Part shown: piece by piece, positions 1 to 18,939 of the stretch
Position numbering within the stretch: the stretch's first letter is position 1
Layout: each line of letters starts with the position of its first letter
NCBI RefSeq assembly: GCF_002127325.2
Contig: NC_035433.2
Span: 124,526,088-124,590,087, forward strand
Direction: 5' to 3'
DNA from: Helianthus annuus
Lineage: Eukaryota; Streptophyta; Magnoliopsida; Asterales; Asteraceae
DNA length: 64,000 bases
Notes under the pieces: generated by a model
The model's input: only the letters and a program-made list of their open reading frames with translations
Told to the model about the DNA's origin: nothing
The model's database searches: none
Program-made: the position numbers and the translations under genes

Positions 1-767
1 ATTTCGATCTATAAAACTTACCCATTATTAACTCAACTCAACTCAACTCGGTGAGTTTATTAGATTACCCAAATCTTTGACTTTCTTGTTCTTCATCCTA
101 TTATACATATATACATCTATATCTATTTTTATACCAACTCCGGTTTCAACACGTCAATCCACTCTCCTGCTTAACTTCCACCTCATCACTACATGATTCA
201 ATTCAATTTCCCCCAATTATTGATGTGTAATTGATTGATTGATTAATTGGTTGATTGATCATCTAGGGTTTGTGATTAAAGGTCAGATTTTTATTGCTAT
301 TTTGGTTATGATTTTGTTGTTTTTGTGTTTCTTGATTGATTTAAAGTGTTTTTGCATCTGGGTTTTTGATCTTTTTTTAGTTTTATTGAATTTTAAGGTT
401 TGTTGATGTCTTAACTCCCTTTTTATTAATCATTTTCTTGTGAATTAGGTTTAGCATCTTTTGTGCTAACTTGCTTGTGAATGAATATATGCTTGAATTG
501 TGTCAGATGGGTTAACTTAGGCTTATATATATATATTTGTGAATAGTTTGGATGAGATATCACTGTTTGTTTTTGCAATTTGTATTTCCTGAAATTTTAT
601 GAAATTTCCCATTTTGTCAATTTAGGGTTTAGGGATTGTAGATTTATAGGAAAGATTGCTAATAATGATGGTTAAAAAGGGTAACATTTGATTTGTGCTT
701 TGTTCATTTATCTGGTTTGGTTGTGATTCACAGGCGATAAAAGGTGAAACTGTAACGGCGGTTAAAT
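1..767 (+). promoter_or_regulatory. 5' flank and leader of the SINA-type gene, with probable leader intron
   Basis: No ORF. The stretch is AT-rich with a short (AACTC)n tract near 31-50. A GT at 282-283 after AAAG and an AG at 732-733 (TGATTCACAG) would delimit a leader intron of about 450 bp ending 34 bases before the ATG. The T-rich body fits a plant intron. The transcription start is not identifiable, and the leader intron is inferred from splice-site likeness only. Confidence 0.45.
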
Positions 768-3700
768 ATGGGATCGAATGGTAATGTTTATCAAGATGTT
801 ATTGAATCGGGTGGCGATTATGGTGTTAAATCTGCAAATGTTGAAGGCCGAAGTTGCCTGAGATTATGTGGATCGGCTGGTGCGAGACATGGAATGACTT
901 CAAATAGCGCGGTTCATGAGTTACTCGAGTGTCCTGTGTGTTTAAGCATAATGCACCCTCCAATTCATCAAGTATGTTCTTTTGTAATTAATAATCTAAT
1001 CGTTGGCGCTCGTTTTTTCCTTTGTTTGGATACATAGATTACCAAAATTTTGTATTTGGTCCCTATCTTTTCAAAAGTGCACGGATGGTCCATGTGGTTT
1101 GCACTTTGTAACGCATTTAGTCCCCAACCAATACATCTAAAGGTTTTAGCAGGTCCAAGCAAGGTTTAAAAGAACGGAAACGAGTTTGGAGGCGTTTTCC
1201 CTTCACCTCACGAGGCGTAAGCCTCGAGGCGAAACGAGGCGTAAGGCTGAGGCGGTATTAATATATAAGATATAAAAATTATATATATTATAAAAATAAT
1301 AATACTAACTAATTTCATCATCAGATTCATCAAAAACACACTTAAAAAAGACATGAAATGCTTGAAATTGACACAAAAAGTCAAAACATCAAAAACAACT
1401 ATCAAAATCCCCTGAGGCGCAGCTTTCTTAGCGCCTCAGCCCCTCTGAGGCGCATATACATTAAAAACATCATGAGGCGCGCCTCAGACTCGTTTTTTGG
1501 CCGTTTCGCCTCGAGGCGCGCCTTGAGGCGCACGCCTCTAACGTTTTTTAAAACCATGGGTCCAAGTTAGAGACAATATGCGTTACAAAGTGCAAACCAC
1601 ATGGACTATCCATGTACTTTTGGAAAAAGCTAGGGACTAAATGCGTTACAAAGTGCAAACCATAGGGACCATCCGTGTACTTTTGAAAAGCCAGGGACCA
1701 AATCCAAAATCTGGTAAACCACAAGGACCATCCGTGTACTTTACTCATAGAATTAAATTCATGTTGGATTCTAAGATACGCGTTATTATTTCATGCAGTG
1801 TCCAAACGGCCACACCATATGCGTTGTCTGTAAATCTAAAGTGCAAAATAGCTGCCCGATATGCCGGCAAGAGCTTGGAAACATACGGTGTTTAGCGTTG
1901 GAGAAAGTTGCGGAGTCAATAGAATTACCATGCAAATACCATTATTTGGGTTGCCAAGATATTTTTCCTTATCATAGTAGAATAAGGCACGAGGAAAATT
2001 GCAAGTATCGTGGGTATAATTGTCCGTATGCAGGCACAGAATGCTTTGTCACGGGTGATATTCCGTTTCTTGTTGCACACCTTAAGGCTGAGCATAATGT
2101 TGATATGCATGATGGATCCACTTTCAACCACCGTTACGTGAAACCAAATCCTCATGAAATCGAAAATGCTACATGGATGTTGACAGTAAGATCTTTTTTT
2201 CCTTCTTATCATTAAAACACTTCATTTATTCATATTATTATTACAACTTCAAATAGTAAAATTGTCGCAATTATCATTTTTTGATATTAGATAAGATGAT
2301 TCTGCTTTTGAAATAAGTGGTCGAATAAATAGTATCATAAAGTTACAAAACAACTTATTATGTGTAAGTGAGCCGAGCCGAGCTCAAGCTCTACTCGTTT
2401 TTATATATAAGAAAATATATATTATTTTAGATTAAAGTACATGGATGGTACCTGTGGTATTCCAAAATTTTGGATTTAGCCCCCAGCTTTCTAAAAGTAC
2501 ATGGATGGTACTTGTGGTTTTCCAAAATTTTGGATTTAGTCCCCAACTTTCTAAAGTACACGGATGGTACTCGTGGTTTGCACTTTGTAACGTATTTAGT
2601 CCCCAACCAACAAATCTAAAGGCTTCAGGAGGTCCAAGTTATGGATAAATGTGTTACAAAGTTCAAACCACAGGGACCATCCATGTACTTTATGCAAAAG
2701 TTGGGGACTAAATGCATTACGAAGTGTAAACCATCCGTGTACTTTTGGAAAGACAGGGACCAAATAATTTTTTTGAAAACTATAGGGACTATCCGTGTAC
2801 TTTACTCATTATTTTATTATATTAATCATTATTTTATTAAGGGTTGGGTTCATTTCAGAACTCTAAATAATTACAGAACTTTCAGAACTCTTAATAAACA
2901 ACATTTTTATTTAGTTTTTTTTTAATTTTTAGAGCACTTCTATCATTTTTTACATATATTTTTATGATTACATACATGTTAAAAGTAGTTTATCATTTTT
3001 TGGTATGTAATTGTATGATTACACATATGCAAACTTGTTTTTTTACATATATGTAATTAGTTGTTACACATATATACAATTTGATTGTTATACATATGTA
3101 AACTACTCTTATAATGTATGTAATCATAAAAATACATATGATAAATGATATAAGTACCCTAAATACAGAAATTTATATATAAAATAATTGTTTATTAGGA
3201 GTTCTGAAAGTTCTGTAATTATTTAGAGTTCTGAAATGATCCTCAACCATTTTATTAATCATAATTTTATATATAATGCTTTTTATTATGTAACTATATA
3301 TATTATATAACTAGAATTTATTATTTTTATGTAAATCATGGGGGCTCATTTAGGCTCATGAGCCTACTCAAGCTCAGTATGTGAAGCTCAAGCTCATTTA
3401 TTAGTGGAGCTCCAATTTAGGCTCAGGCTCGACATCATTTAATTTTGACTCGATTCAAGCTTTTATTGAGCGAATCTCGAGTAGCTCACGAGCGGCCTGG
3501 CTCGCTTATCATAAAATGATAAACGTATAATTATCTATTTACCATTTTACCCTATTGTTTAACCTGATTTCGGAGGGTTTACTTCCACTTTACAAAATCT
3601 CGCTTGTTATTTTCACAAAAAAAAAAAAAAAATTAATTTTATCTATTAATTTTTGAAGTAGTCGGAATTTGTCAAACGCACAAACATCTTGATCATTTTG

Positions 3701-4172
3701 TCAAACCTCTTGAATATCTGCAGTTATTCAACTGTCCAAACACCTCCTATTAACTAATAGTTAGAAAATCTTAAGTTTTCACTTTCCAGTGTATTTTCAC
3801 CTCCATTGAAATTTACATTCTTGCTTTTTTTTTTTTTTTGAACTGTAGATTTTCAACTGTTACGGGTACCAATTCTGTTTGCACTTTGAGGCATTTCATC
3901 TAGGGATGGCACCCGTTTACATGGCGTTTTTGCGCTTTATGGGTGACGAAAACGATGCCAGCAAATTCAGTTACAGTCTCGAGGTGGGTGCAAATGGCAG
4001 AAAGCTAAAATGGCAAGGGGTCCCGCGAAGCATTCGCGACAGTCACAAAACGGTTAGAGATAGTCTAGACGGGTTGATCATAACAAGAAATATAGCATTG
4101 TTCTTTTCCGGCGGTGATCGGCGGGAGCTGAAGCTGAAAGTGGCCGGCCGGATATGGAGAGAACAAACTTAA
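768..4172 (+). CDS. SINAT: SINA/SIAH-type RING E3 ubiquitin-protein ligase (SINAT-like)
   Basis: Coding exons are 768-971, 1799-2185 and 3849-4172; each intron begins GT and ends AG and the phases join (204+387+324 nt, 304 aa plus stop). Cys/His residues C55, C58, C69, H73, C76, C79, C87 and C90 form the C3HC4 RING; the first intron splits the RING between HQ and CPNGH. The SIAH-type zinc finger follows (about 107-165, with NCPYAG and GDIPFLVAHL), then the TRAF-like substrate-binding/dimerisation domain across exons 2-3, ending in GRIWREQT. Length is normal for plant SINATs (about 300-330 aa). The family ubiquitinates regulators in stress, hormone and autophagy pathways as dimers with E2 enzymes. 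No frameshift or stop is seen. The first ATG was chosen because it gives a typical short N-terminus before the RING. Which SINAT paralogue it is cannot be decided here. Confidence 0.95.
1038..1748. mobile_element. Foldback MITE of the GAGTAAAGTACACGG family, left end truncated, in SINAT intron 1
   Basis: The left arm (1038-1159, e.g. GTGCACGGATGGTCCATG) is the inverted complement of the right arm (1567-1748, ending CCGTGTACTTTACTC). The same arms occur at 2430-2807 and 11694-12130. The outermost left TIR is missing. The element is split by a hAT-like MITE (1160-1558). Intact relatives here have 9-bp target duplications, which suggests Mutator-like ancestry. Confidence 0.75.
1160..1558. mobile_element. 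hAT-like MITE nested in the foldback element
   Basis: It is flanked by the perfect 8-bp direct repeat GGTCCAAG (1152-1159 and 1559-1566). Ends are CAAGGTTTAAAAG and, inverted, CATGGTTTTAAAAAACG. The body is dense in gaggcg/cgcctc words that can fold back. An 8-bp TSD with short TIRs is typical of hAT-derived MITEs. Confidence 0.75.
2430..2807. mobile_element. Foldback MITE (GATTAAAGTAC family) with perfect 9-bp TSD
   Basis: The direct repeat ATTATTTTA (2421-2429 and 2808-2816) brackets an element starting GATTAAAGTACATGGATGG and ending CCGTGTACTTTACTC. A subunit of about 60 bp is repeated in the left arm. Long inverted arms with a 9-bp duplication are diagnostic of Mutator-derived MITEs. Confidence 0.85.
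2841..3248. mobile_element. MITE with about 60-bp terminal inverted repeats and 9-10-bp TSD
   Basis: The left end (CATTTCAGAACTCTAAATAA, then ATTACAGAACTTTCAG) is almost perfectly repeated in inverse at 3185-3248. The direct repeat ATTTTATTA(A) flanks it (2831-2840 and 3249-3258). The core is AT-rich with ATGTAATTG/TACATATG words. This is Mutator-type structure. Confidence 0.85.
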
Positions 4173-4381
4173 CCACCATCACCTCCTTCCAACACAGCCA
4201 TGGGTTTTTTTTTTTTTTTTTTTTTTTTTTTTGTGTAAAATAGGAAAGAAAGAAGGGTTGTTGTCTCTTGAGAGGTTAAGTCTCTCTGTAAAGGTTTAGA
4301 GAACATTTTTGCTTTTTGGATGATCTTAAACAAGAGGTCACTTTGTTTCAGAATATATAATTATATATGATGCTTTTCCTT
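4173..4381 (+). other. Likely 3' UTR of the SINAT gene
   Basis: It follows the stop codon directly. It contains a long T-run at about 4206-4232 and AT-rich sequence. No gene or repeat is recognised before the SINE-like copy at 4382. The polyadenylation site is not determined. Confidence 0.45.
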
Positions 4382-4520
4382 TGTCTCAATTGCTGAGTGT
4401 TATATGCCTTATGTCCAAGGCTTGATGCAAAACTGCTATCGAGCCGGGGGTTTACCCTCCTCAGACCCTACCTTAGCTTTGCTATTGCTGGGATTTACTG
4501 AGTATGATGATGACGACGAC
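4382..4520 (+). mobile_element. TS-like SINE copy with internal deletion and trinucleotide tail
   Basis: CCAAGGCTTGATGCAAAAC, TCGAGCCGGGGG, CAGACCCTACC, TTTGCTATTG and GGGATTTACTGAGTATGATG match, in order, the copy at about 58963-59162. Some 60 bases between GAGCCGGGGG and CCCTCC are missing. The tail is (GAT/GAC)n. Plant TS-type SINEs end in trinucleotide repeats rather than poly(A). It may lie in the transcribed 3' part of the SINAT gene. Confidence 0.7.
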
Positions 4521-4661
4521 TTTAGAATATGAAAAGTTTGAAACTTTTAGTAGGATATATTTAAGCAAGTGATTGCGATACATGTCGCCAAATACACTCA
4601 ATGAGGAGACAAACGCTTCATTTTTTTCTACTTCTCTAGGGACCTTTGTGGGGATGTTACA

Positions 4662-4819
4662 TTATCCAAATTTAAGTATAGGTGTGGACATTTGATGTGA
4701 CATGGAGCTACATGACATTTATTTAAACGGATCCCCACATTTATCCAAATTTAAGTATGGGTGTGGACATTTGACGTGACATGGAACTACATGACATACT
4801 TAGTTAAACGGATCACGTT
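4662..4819. repeat. Two-copy tandem repeat, period 79
   Basis: TTATCCAAATTTAAGTAT followed by GTGTGGACATTTGA starts at 4662 and again at 4741, with a few substitutions (TATAGG/TATGGG, GGAGC/GGAAC). Confidence 0.8.
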
Positions 4820-6158
4820 CACTTTATACTCAAGTTTTTGGAAAGGTATTTAACGTTGTTAAGTAAATTATTTGAGTAACTTTATATCAAAAAGTAAAAG
4901 TTATATAAAAGGGGGTAAGGTTTTGTAGGTTAAACACAATTGTTTTTATAGACATTTGTGTTTTGTGCTATAATTTTATAATTTCAAAGTAGTAATATGA
5001 AAAAAAAAATCAGGTATACAGGCCGTGTGTGTTGACTAGCGAGTTCATGTGTCTAATACGATTTTCAAGTTCAACCTACTAGCTGATGAACACACCTTTT
5101 AACACCCCATAATTATGTAAACAAGGGTGTTCAAAGGTATATAGCTAGGGAAGGAGTTGACTGATGGCAAGGGCGTAAATGAGTTTAGACGCATGTGAGC
5201 TATTTGAGATCTCTAAAAGCTCACCTCAGACCAAATTTAAAAGAGCCAAAGCTCGGCCTAAATGACAGTTCATTTAATAAACAAGCTCAAGGCATAATTT
5301 GACTATGCTTGTGAGCCTAAAAAGAAATACTAATTTTGACAAGGCTCGTGTTCATATAGATGAATTTGGCTAGGCTCATCTCTACTCGAGACCAACTTGA
5401 TTCGACCTCGAACCGAGCCACACTTGAACAAGCTCAAGGCCGACCTCGATCCTAGATTGAAGAACACTTAATAAACGAGCTCAAACTTGACAAGGCTCAC
5501 GAACCTAAATAAACTTATTATTTATATAAAAATATTATATTTATCTAACATAAAACATATAGCTACATATCAACTATTATTGTATATGTATATAAATAAA
5601 AAAGTTTAATAATTAACGTGTTGGAAAATACTTACTAGCTGAGCTTCAAGAACACATCTTAAACTTCAAAACAAAATGATCCGGGCACCAACACCTCCAA
5701 CGAAATTCCAGACACGTGTTGGAGATGGGTGTTTGTTTGGACCCTCCGAAATTTCTATCGGGTCGAATGAACAATTTTGATGTGTGTAAGAATGTTTGAA
5801 AATGTTTGGTGTCAAGGAGAAATGGGTGTGTATAAGAATTTGAAATTAATCTGAAGTGACAGCTAACGTGACGCTTAAAACTGTCTAGCTATTTCAAGCT
5901 CTAACACTCTCGAAGTTTAAACTCATGATTGTTAACAACTTGAAATGTAATAATCTTTTTTCCATCATTGTTACACCTACACATTTCATCATTTTTAGTC
6001 CAATATTAATCATAACCTTAACAAGCCACAATGCGGTTAGAAGGGGACAAAAAGAATGATACAAGGTTTACACAAACACACATCCATCAACTCTTCTACC
6101 AAACCCTAAACAATCAAAAACCTCCATGGATTCACACCTCTAAACAACACACCCAAAC
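4820..6158. other. Intergenic spacer between SINAT and the GTPase gene
   Basis: No coding signal. About 5205-5520 is rich in AGCTCA/TGAGCT words and resembles a decayed copy of the 2364-3510 element. The C- and A-rich stretch 6065-6158 upstream of the GTPase ATG (AAACCCTAAAC, CACACCC) looks like a plant promoter/5' UTR. Confidence 0.4.
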
Positions 6159-9100
6159 ATGATCTCCAGAAAACTAACTCCATCAAAGCTCAGGACCTTC
6201 CTCACACTCTCCCCCTTCACCACCTATACATACACAAAACCTATATCTAACCCCATCACAAACCCCCCAAAAATCCCAAATCTTTTAAACCCTACTAAAA
6301 CCCTAGCTTCCCAATTCCCAATTTTCAGACCCTTTTCTTCAATCTCACCTTTGCCCCTCACAAGAGACGGAAATTACGATGAAACCACCTCTCAAACCCT
6401 TCAAATTTGCCCTGGATGTGGCATCACAATGCAAGATTCTGATACCAAAAAACCGGGCTTTTTCATCAAACCCACCATTAAAGATTCAAATTACAAGATA
6501 CCCATTGACAGAAATCCAGTTTTAGACGAAACCCAGATCCCAGATTCTGTTAAAAAAGGTTTCTTGATTGAATCCGGTCAAGATTCGATAAACCCTAACC
6601 CGAAAACTGTCGAAAAACCGGTTGTGTGTGCCAGGTGTCACAGTTTGAGAAACTATGGGAGGGTTAAAGATCAAACTGTTGAAAACTTGTTACCCGATTT
6701 CGATTTCGATCATACGGTTGGGCGGAGGTTAAATTCGGCTTCGGGTAACCGAACCGTGGTGGTTATGGTTGTCGATGCTGTTGATTTCGACGGGTCGTTT
6801 CCACGAAAAGTTGCGGAATTGGTTTCGAACACGATCGATGTCAATTCTCGAGCTTGGAAAGAGGGGAAGTCAGGGAATTTACCTAGGATTGTGTTGGTTG
6901 TTACGAAAATCGATTTACTACCGACATCCATATCGCCAACGGGTTTCGAGTACTGGGTTAGAACTCGGGCTAGAGAAGGCGGAGCTAATAAGTTAACGAA
7001 AGTTCATTTAGTGAGCGCGGTAAAGAATTGGGGATTGAAGGATCTTGCAGATGATATGGTGTCGTTGGCGGGGCCCAGGGGGCATGTTTGGGTGATTGGG
7101 GCGCAAAATGCTGGAAAGTCTACATTGATTAATGCAATGGGGAAGTGTGTTGGAGGTCGAATGAGTGTTTTGACCGAGGCTCCGGTACCTGGGACCACGT
7201 TGGGGATTGTTCGGGTCGAGGGGGTGCTTCCGGGTCAGGCTAAGTTGTTTGATACACCAGGGTTGTTGCACCCGCATCAGATTACTACGCGGTTGACTCG
7301 TGACGAACAGAAGTTGGTTCATATTACTAAAGAGTTGAAACCGAGAACTTATAGGATCAAAGTGAGTAACTCTGCTTTAAACACAAGATATGTTTTGCTT
7401 TATCATGTTAGTTTTTGCATGTTGTAAATATACCAGCAAATCGTGATTTTTATTAGGAACTAGAATTAGGGCTGCAAACGAACTGAACGAGACCTTTTTC
7501 GTGTTTGTTAAAGAAATATATAGAAACGTATGTGTTCAGGAACTGTTCATGAACACTTATCGAACGAGATTTTTATGTTTGTGTTCATTTGTTAATAAAA
7601 AATGAGCGTGTTCATGTTTGTTTGTTAATTTTAGGTAACGGACGCAAATGAACGTTCATGAACACAACTAAAACAAACGAACACAAACAAAGGTTTATGA
7701 ACAGAATATATAATACAATGATACTTATTAAATATTTTATTTGTCGGAACTTTGGAGTATTTAAATAAAATATAAATAATAAATAATAATGAACTATCGA
7801 ACACGTTACTGAACGTTCACGAACATAAATGAATGAACACGGCCTCTGTTCATGTTGTTCATTTAACTAAACGAACGGAATTCGTGTTCGTTTGTTTATT
7901 AAACGAACGAACACAAGCGAACTTCCCGCCGAACTGTTCGCTGAACGTTCGGTTCGTTTGCAACCCTGACTAGAACCCATGGTTTTCAACTGTTCTGCAG
8001 GGGTGTTTGGCATTACACTTTGAAAGGAGTATATGATTATTGTGTTTTCAAGTTGCATATAATCATTTTGTAGTGTTTGGGACTTATAAGACTTATGTTA
8101 TCAATCAGGCAGACCATTCGGTTCATATCGCAGGTCTCATGAGACTTGACATAGAAGAAACGTCAGTGGATACCATATACGTTACCGTGTGGGCATCTCC
8201 CAATCTCCCGCTTCATATGGGAAAAACAGAGAAAGCGTCTACAATGGTGGAAGATCATTTCGGTCTTCAATTACAGGTGAGATCATTCTAACCAACTTTT
8301 GTTACATTTTTATGTTCATGATAACTTCAAGAGTAAAATGCCATTTTCGTCCCTGAGGTTTCGCCAGTTTTGCGACTTTCATCCAAAGGTTTGTTTTTCC
8401 GCACCGCATCTGGATCCAAAAGGTTTGAAATCGTGCCATTTTCATTCGGCTCGTTAGCTCCATCCACTTTTCTCCGTTAAGTCAAAGGTATTTCCGTCTT
8501 TTTGGCTAACTTAAAGGGCAATTCGGTCTTTTTCATTCTATGTAAAAAGATCAAATACCCCTGAAAAAGACCGAATTGCCCTTTAAGTTAACAAAAAAGA
8601 CGAAATTCCCCTGAATTAACGGAGAAAAATGGATGGAGTTAACGAGCTGGATGAAAATGGCAAGATTTCAAACCTTTTGGATCTAGATGCAGAAAACAAA
8701 ACTTTGGACGAAAGTCGCAAAACTGGCCAAACCTCATGGACGAAAATGACATTTTACTCAACTTTAATCTTGATTGAGTAAATTACAAAAATCGTCCTTT
8801 ATGTATGTCACTTACTGCAAATTGTGTTCTTTGTCTTCAATAATTACAGAAAACGTACCCGATGTTTGCAAACCCTTGCAAGTTATGTCCTTTAGCCCTA
8901 ACTCAGTTAATTTTAGTGATTAAATCTGACCAAATGGACCCCACATGACGGTATTGACCAAATGGACCCCACATGAGAGTAAAATGACCAAAATACCCTC
9001 ATGTGGGGTCCATTTAGTCAGATTTAACCACAAAAAAATAACTGAGTTAGTGCTAAAGGACATAACTTGCAAGGGTTTGCAAACATCGAGTACGTTTTCT

Positions 9101-9590
9101 GTAATTATTGAAGATAACGGACACAGTTTGCAATAAATGACATACATAAAGGACGATTTTTGTAATTTACTCATCTTGATTCGAGTGTGACATATGATCA
9201 ACCACATCCATTTTTACCCTTTGTTTGTCTCAGCCACCAATAGGGAAGCAAAGAGTTGAGGAACTAGGAAGATGGGTAAAAAAGGAATTTCGCGTGCATG
9301 GAAACTGGTGGGACTCGAGTTGTGTCGACATTGCAGCTGCCGGTCTGGGTTGGTTCGCCATTGGGCTAAAAGGGGAGGCTTTGCTTGGCGTCTGGACATA
9401 CGAGGGTGTCGATGTCACCCTTCGCGATGCTGTGATCCCGCACCGTTCGCATAACTTTGAAGTCACAGGTTTTACTGTCTCGAAAATTGTGTCAAAAGCC
9501 GATAAATCTTTGAACAAGCAAAGAGATAATGAGAAGAAGAGGAAAGTTGGTGATGCAGAAATGGAAGCCACAACTAGGGCTGCACTGTGA
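6159..9590 (+). CDS. Circularly permuted YqeH-type GTPase (BPG2-like), probably organellar
   Basis: Exons are 6159-7361, 8109-8276 and 9234-9590 (401+56+118 codons, 575 aa). Splice sites are GTGAGT, GTGAG and AG, and all junctions are in phase. Residues 1-70 are Ser/Thr/Pro-rich and poor in acidic residues, like a plastid or mitochondrial targeting peptide. CPGC (84-87) and CARC (157-160) form a zinc-binding pair. GTPase motifs come in permuted order: G4 TKID (249-252), G5 SAV (286-288), G1 GAQNAGKST (314-322), G2 PGTT (344-347), G3 DTPG (365-368). That order is the hallmark of YqeH/RbgA-class ribosome-assembly GTPases. In Arabidopsis the relative BPG2 acts in chloroplast rRNA maturation, so a role in organellar ribosome assembly is inferred. 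The C-terminus (exons 2-3) matches the family's extension. It could instead be the shorter BPG2 paralogue; NOA1/RIF1 is less likely. No lesion is seen. Confidence 0.92.
7467..7968. mobile_element. hAT-like MITE in GTPase intron 1
   Basis: Terminal inverted repeats TAGGGCTGCAAACGAACT and, from the other end, CAGGGTTGCAAACGAACC. The flanks are ACTAGAAT (7459-7466) and ACTAGAAC (7969-7976), an 8-bp duplication with one change. The body is dense in GTTCGTGTTCG words in both orientations. It is the same family as 12730-13707. Confidence 0.82.
8331..8759. mobile_element. Foldback MITE (GAGTAAAATGCC family) in GTPase intron 2
   Basis: GAGTAAAATGCCATTTTCG at the left is inverted at the right (CGAAAATGACATTTTACTC). 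The arms pair over much of their length (GTTTCGCCAGTTTTGCGACT with its inverse at about 8710-8740). No clean TSD was found. Confidence 0.75.
8776..9172. mobile_element. Foldback MITE with perfect 9-bp TSD in GTPase intron 2
   Basis: ATCTTGATT is duplicated at 8767-8775 and 9173-9181. The ends are GAGTAAATTACAAAAATCG and its inverse CGATTTTTGTAATTTACTC, and the arms are complementary for over 100 bases (e.g. TTTGCAAACCCTTGCAAG). Mutator-type MITE, 17 bp from the previous one. Confidence 0.85.
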
Positions 9591-11423
9591 TTTAATGCAA
9601 CTTGACTTTATTTTTAAGAGGTTAGCAAAGATTTGCTTTTAATGAATGGCAAGAAGTGGTGTGTTGACATATATGCCCTTGTTATGACTGTCACAATAGC
9701 AGAGACAGAAGACATAATTCCATTTATTAAATTTTAAGTCATTGGTTACAAGCATATATATATAGCTTATAACCCTAAGGCCAAAATACATAATATTATA
9801 CATACGTCGCGTATAATATTATGTGATATTAAAGTTTACGGAATGAGCCGAATGCTCAGTACGGAGTAATAGACTCACGTAATAACAATAACAATAAAAA
9901 AATATAATAACAGTATCAGTATCAGTAATAAATACGGCACGATGTAGGGCAAGTTAACTGAGGTAAATTGTATCACACAGATGTACCCATAAGCTAAACA
10001 GAGGTGACAAGCACAAAGCTTGTCACATGAGGTGGTGCGGGTTGGCCTACCCAACATCCATCTCACCCAAGAATACACTTAGGATCGATTCATACGCCTC
10101 CTAATAGCTATGTACCATACTTATACTTAGGGACGTTGTGAACTGATCTCCCTGTCATAGGAGGAGCCAAAGAGCTTAGGGTAACATATCTTAGTTAGTC
10201 AGAAACAGTATTCCATATAACAATATACAGTAACAGATAACTATTCATATCGGAATCTGCGACGAGTATGGTATAACCATAACCTATCACATGTTATCAA
10301 GTAACTGTCAGAACAAGAGATGAACGGACGACCAATTGAATCGAATTGACAAAGACGTTAGGAGTTCAAAAGGAAAGCGATAATCAGCGTGCGTGGTGGT
10401 TAGCGGGGGGTGACGAAATGGTTGATATCCTCTTATCAAAGTTTTATTATAATATAAATATATGAACACATATTTTAGCATGATTGGTTCTCAGCCACTC
10501 AATAATCCCACATAACATTTTTAAAATTCCAAATAATTTATATTTTTTCTTTTATATAAGTTTATGTATTATTAATATTATTCTAAACTTTTAGTTTATT
10601 CGGAAGAAAAGCGTTACAATTTTCGGTTTTTACACTTTGAACATGACGTGTTCACCCAAGCAAGGCCCATTTAGCTAAATGTGTTCGCGCGTTCAACTTG
10701 AAACTAGTCCGAAGACACCAGACTCAATTCGATGCTCGGGATCCCTCAATCTCAAGGGATCAGCAAGGCTTCCTGTTGGCTGAAGTTCTACCTTTGTATC
10801 AGCCAAAGTAATCTACTTGTGTGCCTCCACCATTGACATTTAACCCAGGTAAAGCTCATGTTCGGGTTTCTAACTCCCTTACTAGATGCGCATGACACAA
10901 GTAGCCGAGTCTATGTTGATGAATGGGACGAAAAGTCCAAACGTGGAGAAGAGACTGTCGGGTTTTATTTAGTAAGACGCGTTCTTAAGAGACATTTGCA
11001 ATGCAATAAGTATCACAGATCATTATATCGCAATGTGTTTCTGTTACGGCCTTGTTATAGAAATCGTGAGGTAGTTGGTCCGAAATTTACACCTTATATA
11101 AGAGAATTAAGCTTGATTTGTTGAACCAAGACAAGCCCAATGTTCGACTCCAGGGACCACTGCACACACCTGTAACACCTGGTCCAGAATCTAATGTTAA
11201 AACTTATTTGCGCAAACTATAAAAAGGCGACAAACTATACAGCTTTAAAATTCGATATAATGCTGCCTTTACAAGACCGACATTCATTCTACTAGCAAAA
11301 ATCCCAACATCTAACTTCGGTCTTCAGTCACCAAAGCAGTTAAAAAAAGACGAAAAAAATTAAAAAAAAAAAACGATAAACAGCTTCCTCATTTTCAGAA
11401 AATCGTCTAACGGGCTTCCCTTG
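9591..11423. other. Spacer between convergent GTPase and kinase genes, mostly repeat-derived
   Basis: A perfect 14-bp inverted repeat with 9-nt spacer lies at 9788-9824 (ACATAATATTATAC / GTATAATATTATGT). TGTCACAATAGC (9689) and GCGTTACA (ending 10618) could be the ends of an LTR remnant, but the flanks do not form a target duplication. From 10619 to 11423 I recognise nothing; an 88-codon ORF at 10858-11124 has no family features. The last few hundred bases probably include the kinase 3' UTR. Confidence 0.35.

Positions 11424-18939
<7,516 letters not shown>

Larger units (their letters stand above)
2364..3510. mobile_element. GAGCTC-rich inverted-repeat element in SINAT intron 2, host of two further MITEs
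   Basis: The left end (TAAGTGAGCCGAGCCGAGC) matches the inverted right end (TAAGCGAGCCAGGCCGCTC). Words such as GCTCAAGCTC and GGCTCATGAGCC fill both arms (2364-2400, 3345-3510). It contains the insertions at 2430-2807 and 2841-3248. I found no clean target duplication. A similar AGCTCA-rich stretch lies at 5205-5520. Confidence 0.5.

Noticed and set aside
10858..11124. 88-codon ORF as a gene
   Set aside because: No recognisable domain, no upstream promoter or splice context, and it sits in repeat-like spacer; kept only as a mention.
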